This document shows, piece by piece, positions 60,552 to 64,000 of a DNA stretch of 64,000 nt. A program made the position numbers and the translations under genes. Each line of letters opens with the position of its first letter. Within the stretch, counting starts at the first letter, position 1. Origin of the DNA: Paenibacillus phocaeensis (GTDB taxonomy: Bacteria > Bacillota > Bacilli > Paenibacillales > Paenibacillaceae); the NCBI RefSeq assembly GCF_900021165.1, contig NZ_FCOQ01000018.1:368403-432402 (forward strand). The letters are read 5' to 3'. The notes below the pieces were generated by a model that saw only the letters and a list, made by a program, of their open reading frames with translations, ran no database searches and was not told the DNA's origin.

Positions 60552-61061
60552 ATGGCGAAAACGCTGCGCAAAACATTGGTATACGGCCTCATGCTGGCGG
60601 TGGGGGTGACGCTGGGGATGCAGCTCGCCGAGAGCGGAACGACATCGGTGTACGGCCCCGGCTTTCAAACCGGAGGGGCGATGGTTGGCACGAACGGCCA
60701 AGCAACGGGTTATCCGTATTCGCAGCCCCAGCAATACACCAACGGTTGGACAGCCGGTTCGACTCCCGTCTGGTCCGGGAGCCAAGGAAATACCGCCCCG
60801 CAAGGGACGGCGGGCGGGTATACCGCGGCTCCAGGCTACAGCTACGCCCCGCCCGGAACCGTCACGCCCGGCACGGGGGCTGAGGGCTCGGCCGCCCCGG
60901 CGACCGGCGGCCAGGCGATGCAGACGCCGGCCGACTTGCTGATGCCGCCGTCGTCGCCTCCGGCCGTGGATCGGTTTGCCGACAAAGCCGCCCATCTGTT
61001 GCAGCAAGCGTCCCAGAAGAGCATTCACTGGGTTGCCTCCCTGTTTGGTCCGGGGGAATAA
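60552..61061 (+). CDS. YqxA-like protein (DUF3679)
   Basis: A 169-residue protein located between spoIIP and lepA, where B. subtilis has yqxA. The N-terminal anchor LVYGLMLAVGVTLGMQLAESG matches the G-x-x-L-G-M-Q-L-A core of that family. The rest is a long Gly/Thr/Pro/Gln/Tyr-rich, probably disordered section (~30-125), ending in an amphipathic helix (AVDRFADKAAHLLQQASQKSIHWVASLF). Longer than B. subtilis YqxA because of the linker. Function unknown. Confidence 0.75.
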   Translation: MAKTLRKTLVYGLMLAVGVTLGMQLAESGTTSVYGPGFQTGGAMVGTNGQATGYPYSQPQQYTNGWTAGSTPVWSGSQGNTAPQGTAGGYTAAPGYSYAPPGTVTPGTGAEGSAAPATGGQAMQTPADLLMPPSSPPAVDRFADKAAHLLQQASQKSIHWVASLFGPGE

Positions 61062-61178
61062 GCTGCCTTCCGGAAGTCCGAGGACGGACAAGCGCGTTTT
61101 ATAACGAATGGTGGGTTTGTTATGCTGTTGTTCTATGGTTATGAATCTGCGGAATGGAATGAAAATAGCTCGCCGTGA

Positions 61179-61207
61179 TTGCTGCTTGCCCCTGCAACTG
61201 ATATAAT
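61179..61207 (+). promoter_or_regulatory. lepA promoter
   Basis: TTGCTG (61179-61184), 17 bases, TATAAT (61202-61207), 42 bases before the lepA ATG. Confidence 0.7.
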
Positions 61208-61249
61208 AAATTGATTGTATGACTTCGATGATTTGTGGTGGGGGTAAGG

Positions 61250-63067
61250 ATGACAGATATCAGGGCTAGACAAGCGAAAATTCGCAATTTCTGTATTATT
61301 GCACATATAGACCATGGGAAATCGACTTTGGCCGACCGGATTCTGGAGTACACCGGCGCGCTAACCTCTCGGGAGATGCAGGAGCAGGTCCTCGACCAGA
61401 TGGATCTGGAACGCGAACGCGGGATCACCATCAAGCTCCAGGCGGTTCGTCTGACCTACAAGGCCGATGACGGCGAGGAGTATTTGCTGAACCTGATCGA
61501 TACGCCGGGACACGTCGACTTCACCTATGAGGTCTCCCGCAGTCTGGCCGCCTGCGAAGGGGCGCTGCTGGTGGTGGACGCTGCCCAGGGGATTGAGGCC
61601 CAGACGTTGGCCAACGTCTATCTGGCGCTCGATAACAACCTGGAGATTCTGCCGGTCATTAACAAAATCGACTTGCCCAGCGCGGATCCCGACCGGGTGA
61701 AGCAGGAGATCGAAGATGTGATCGGCCTCGATGCCAGCGAAGCGGTACACGCCTCCGCCAAAGCCGGGATCGGGATCAAGGAAATTCTGGAGCAAGTCGT
61801 GCAGAAGGTGCCCGCACCGACGGGAGATCCGGATCAGCCGCTGAAGGCGCTGATTTTTGACTCGCATTATGACCCTTACAAAGGCGTTATCGTGTATGTG
61901 CGCGTCATCGACGGACAGATCAAGGCCGGCTCGAAAATCAAAATGATGGCGACGGACAAAACGTTTGAGGTCATCGAGGTCGGTGCGTTCAAGCCGCGCA
62001 TGACGATTGTGGACGAGCTTAACGTCGGCGATGTTGGCTTTATCGTGGCAGGCATCAAGACGGTTGGCGACACCCGCGTCGGGGATACGGTCACGGATGC
62101 GAAGAATCCTACGCCGGAGCCGCTGCCGGGTTACCGGAAGATCAACCCGATGGTTTACTGCGGCTTGTATCCGATCGAAACGTCGGATTACAACGACCTG
62201 CGCGAAGCGCTGGAGAAGCTGCAGTTGAACGATGCGTCGCTGAGCTTTGAACCGGAAACCTCCAGTGCGTTGGGCTTTGGCTTCCGCTGCGGATTCTTGG
62301 GGCTGCTGCATATGGACGTCATCCAGGAGCGAATCGAACGGGAGTTCAACATCCCGCTCATTACGACCGCGCCCAGTGTTATTTACAAAGTCACGCTGAC
62401 GAACGGCGAGACGATCTCCATCGACAACCCGTCCAACTACCCGGAGGTCGGTAAAATCGACCATGTCGAGGAGCCTTACGTCAAAGCGTCGATCATCGTG
62501 CCTAACGATTATGTCGGAACTGTCATGGAGCTGTGCCAAAGCAAACGCGGCGAGTTCGTGAATATGGAATACCTTGACACGACGCGCGTAACGATCACCT
62601 ATCAAGTGCCGCTGTCCGAGATCGTGTACGACTTCTTCGATCAATTGAAATCGAGCACGAAGGGGTACGCCTCGTTCGACTACGAGCTGTCCGGCTACCG
62701 TCAATCGAACCTGGTGAAGATGGACATTCTGCTCAACGGCGAGCAAGTCGACGCCTTGTCCTTCATCGTGCACCGCGACCGCGCTTATCACCGCGGCCGG
62801 ATCATCTGCGAGAAGCTGCGCGAGCTGATCCCGCGTCAAATGTTCGAGGTGCCGATTCAGGCTTCGATCGGCACGAAGGTGATCGCCCGCGAAACCGTCA
62901 AGGCAATGCGCAAGAACGTTCTTGCCAAGTGTTACGGCGGCGACATCTCGCGGAAACGCAAGCTGCTGGAGAAGCAGAAGGAAGGCAAGAAGCGGATGAA
63001 GCAGGTCGGTAACGTTGAAGTGCCGCAGGAAGCTTTTATGGCCGTGCTGAAAATCGACGACAACTAA
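61250..63067 (+). CDS. lepA: Elongation factor 4 (LepA)
   Basis: A 605-residue translational GTPase that acts on the ribosome (back-translocation/late initiation roles proposed). G1 is [14 protein letters not shown]2/switch RERGITIK, G3 DTPGHVDF, G4 NKIDLP. Then domains II, III and V and the LepA-specific C-terminal domain ([38 protein letters not shown] ... [24 protein letters not shown]). ATG 61250 is chosen because GGGGG precedes it and other LepA proteins start close to M-x-D-I-x-x-R-Q-x-x-I-R-N-F; the GTG at 61235 would add five residues. Confidence 0.96.
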   Translation: MTDIRARQAKIRNFCIIAHIDHGKSTLADRILEYTGALTSREMQEQVLDQMDLERERGITIKLQAVRLTYKADDGEEYLLNLIDTPGHVDFTYEVSRSLAACEGALLVVDAAQGIEAQTLANVYLALDNNLEILPVINKIDLPSADPDRVKQEIEDVIGLDASEAVHASAKAGIGIKEILEQVVQKVPAPTGDPDQPLKALIFDSHYDPYKGVIVYVRVIDGQIKAGSKIKMMATDKTFEVIEVGAFKPRMTIVDELNVGDVGFIVAGIKTVGDTRVGDTVTDAKNPTPEPLPGYRKINPMVYCGLYPIETSDYNDLREALEKLQLNDASLSFEPETSSALGFGFRCGFLGLLHMDVIQERIEREFNIPLITTAPSVIYKVTLTNGETISIDNPSNYPEVGKIDHVEEPYVKASIIVPNDYVGTVMELCQSKRGEFVNMEYLDTTRVTITYQVPLSEIVYDFFDQLKSSTKGYASFDYELSGYRQSNLVKMDILLNGEQVDALSFIVHRDRAYHRGRIICEKLRELIPRQMFEVPIQASIGTKVIARETVKAMRKNVLAKCYGGDISRKRKLLEKQKEGKKRMKQVGNVEVPQEAFMAVLKIDDN

Positions 63068-63083
63068 AAGGGCCCTGTTTGAC

Positions 63084-63112
63084 GAAGGAAAGCCGGACGG
63101 CTTTCCTTTCTA
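63084..63112 (+). terminator. Hairpin between lepA and hemW
   Basis: GAAGGAAAGCC (63084-63094), GGAC loop, GGCTTTCCTTTC (63099-63110), followed by TACTATA: a strong stem, weak U-run, so possibly partial termination. Confidence 0.65.
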
Positions 63113-63144
63113 CTATATACATGAAATTAGAGGAGGGCATGACC

Positions 63145-64000
63145 ATGGACCATCTATCAACCGCATCGGGGCAGGGAATGCCGATCCAGTACCCGGCGGC
63201 GGGCAGCGGGATAACGCAATCCGGATCATCCGGCGCACCGCATGCCGTATATATTCATATCCCATTTTGCACGAACAAGTGCTTCTATTGCGATTTCAAC
63301 TCTTATGTTTTAAAAGACCAGCCAGTCATGGATTATCTGCGCGCCTTGGATCGGGAAATGGAGCTGACGGTTCAGCAAACCCCGCCCGGCGAAATTCGCA
63401 GCATCTTTGTCGGCGGCGGTACGCCTACCGTGCTGACTCCGCAGGAGATGGAGTTTTTCCTCGCCTCGGTTCGGCGTCATTTCCCGCAATGGGCAAGCGA
63501 CATCGAGTTTACGATGGAGGCGAATCCGGGGACGACGGATCGGGACAAGTTGACCGTCATGAAGGACGGCGGCGTGAACCGGGTCAGCTTCGGCGTTCAG
63601 GCGTTCCAGAACGAACTGCTCAGCGGCATCGGCCGGATTCATAATACCGACGACGTCTATCGAAGTCTGGAGAATGCGCGGGCCGTCGGGCTTGATAATC
63701 TGTCCATCGACTTGATGTTCGGGCTGCCGAACCAGACGGTCGAGATGCTGGATTACAGCGTATCGCGGGCGCTGGAGCTCGGGTTGCCGCATTACTCGAT
63801 TTACAGCCTTAAGGTTGAGGAGAACACGTTGTTCCATACGCTGTATCACAAGAATCAGCTTCCGCTTCCGAGCGAAGAGGAGGAGCTGAACATGTACCTG
63901 CTGCTGATGGAACGGATGGAGCGGGCCGGGTACAAACAGTACGAGATTAGTAATTTTGCCAAACCCGGTTATGCCAGCCGGCATAACATCACCTATTGGA
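63145..64000 (+). CDS. hemW: HemW-like radical SAM protein (3' truncated by window edge)
   Basis: The first 285 residues of a coproporphyrinogen-III-oxidase-like radical SAM protein, now regarded as the heme chaperone HemW. The iron-sulfur motif is AVYIHIPFCTNKCFYCDFNSY (CxxxCxxC). FVGGGTPTVLTPQEM, FTMEANPGTTD, VNRVSFGVQAFQNELLSGIGRIH and NLSIDLMFGLPNQT follow in the usual order. The frame stays open to base 64000. ATG 63145 is 8 bases after AGGAGG. About 33 residues precede the usual family start, a Ser/Gly/Ala-rich leader longer than in B. subtilis. The lepA-hemW neighbourhood supports HemW rather than HemN. Confidence 0.93.
   Translation, partial: MDHLSTASGQGMPIQYPAAGSGITQSGSSGAPHAVYIHIPFCTNKCFYCDFNSYVLKDQPVMDYLRALDREMELTVQQTPPGEIRSIFVGGGTPTVLTPQEMEFFLASVRRHFPQWASDIEFTMEANPGTTDRDKLTVMKDGGVNRVSFGVQAFQNELLSGIGRIHNTDDVYRSLENARAVGLDNLSIDLMFGLPNQTVEMLDYSVSRALELGLPHYSIYSLKVEENTLFHTLYHKNQLPLPSEEEELNMYLLLMERMERAGYKQYEISNFAKPGYASRHNITYW

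Noticed and set aside
61361..62839. 492-codon minus-strand frame opposite lepA
   Set aside because: Antisense shadow of lepA in high-GC codon context; no independent support.

Overview
The window looks like a chromosomal piece of a spore-forming Bacillales bacterium, most likely Paenibacillus or a close relative. The evidence is the gene order comER/comEA-comEB-comEC ... holA, rpsT, gpr, spoIIP, yqxA-like, lepA, hemW, which is the Bacillales order. It also has two complete spore-germinant-receptor operons, strong Gram-positive Shine-Dalgarno sequences, a leucine T-box, several ATP-binding-protein-free sugar ABC systems, and a base composition that looks mid-50s %GC by eye. No phage, insertion sequence, integrase or CRISPR array was seen.

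Layout. (1) 1-6104: a sugar ABC operon (two permeases, lipoprotein binding protein) ending in a GH29 subfamily-B-like alpha-fucosidase and a GH35 beta-galactosidase. (2) 6196-11998: a uronate block, kduI-deoR-kduD on the minus strand and, divergent from it, an unrecognised 553-residue protein, a KDPG aldolase and a short-chain dehydrogenase. A 10-bp-phased operator array lies in the shared control region. (3) 12055-20934: a small membrane protein, then two A-C-D-B germinant receptor operons, each with a 73-residue two-helix D-type subunit and a candidate sigma-G promoter. (4) 20983-25237: minus-strand AraC regulator, two Gfo/Idh/MocA oxidoreductases and a ThuA-like protein. (5) 25389-32419: YkvI-like transporter, CBO0543-like membrane protein, YHYH/stalk-domain secreted protein, aromatic-acid-exporter-like protein, an 814-residue von Willebrand A protein and a methyltransferase with a basic tail. 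(6) 32458-33119: tandem repeats flanking a tRNA-Pro(CGG). (7) 33228-44068: sucrose/fructoside and glucoside block, with fructokinase, LacI regulator, ABC importer, GH32, GH13 and GH3 enzymes. (8) 44111-64000: housekeeping, competence and sporulation genes, interrupted between comEC and holA by an ECF sigma/anti-sigma pair and about 2.2 kb of repeat-rich, apparently non-coding DNA.

How it works together. Oligosaccharides enter through binding-protein-dependent importers and are cleaved in the cytoplasm by exo-glycosidases. None of the hydrolases shows a signal peptide. The fructosidase and fructokinase link sucrose/fructan to glycolysis. KduI, KduD and the KDPG aldolase take unsaturated uronate products towards pyruvate and glyceraldehyde-3-phosphate, but no KDG kinase is present here. 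The sporulation genes (gpr, spoIIP, ger operons) share candidate sporulation promoters.

The most unusual parts are the repeat families. A 223-bp unit is present three times in tandem at 54745-55378, with one diverged copy at 22910-23094. A 12-unit, 41-bp C/A-rich minisatellite occupies 55480-55990. A degenerate 51-bp array lies at 32458-32745, and two 11-bp arrays lie at 33062 and 54140. Also unusual are the unknown uronate-cluster protein, a dehydrogenase lacking the Tyr-x3-Lys pair, and a ComEA without a recognisable oligomerisation domain. All assignments come from reading the sequence; no database search was run.
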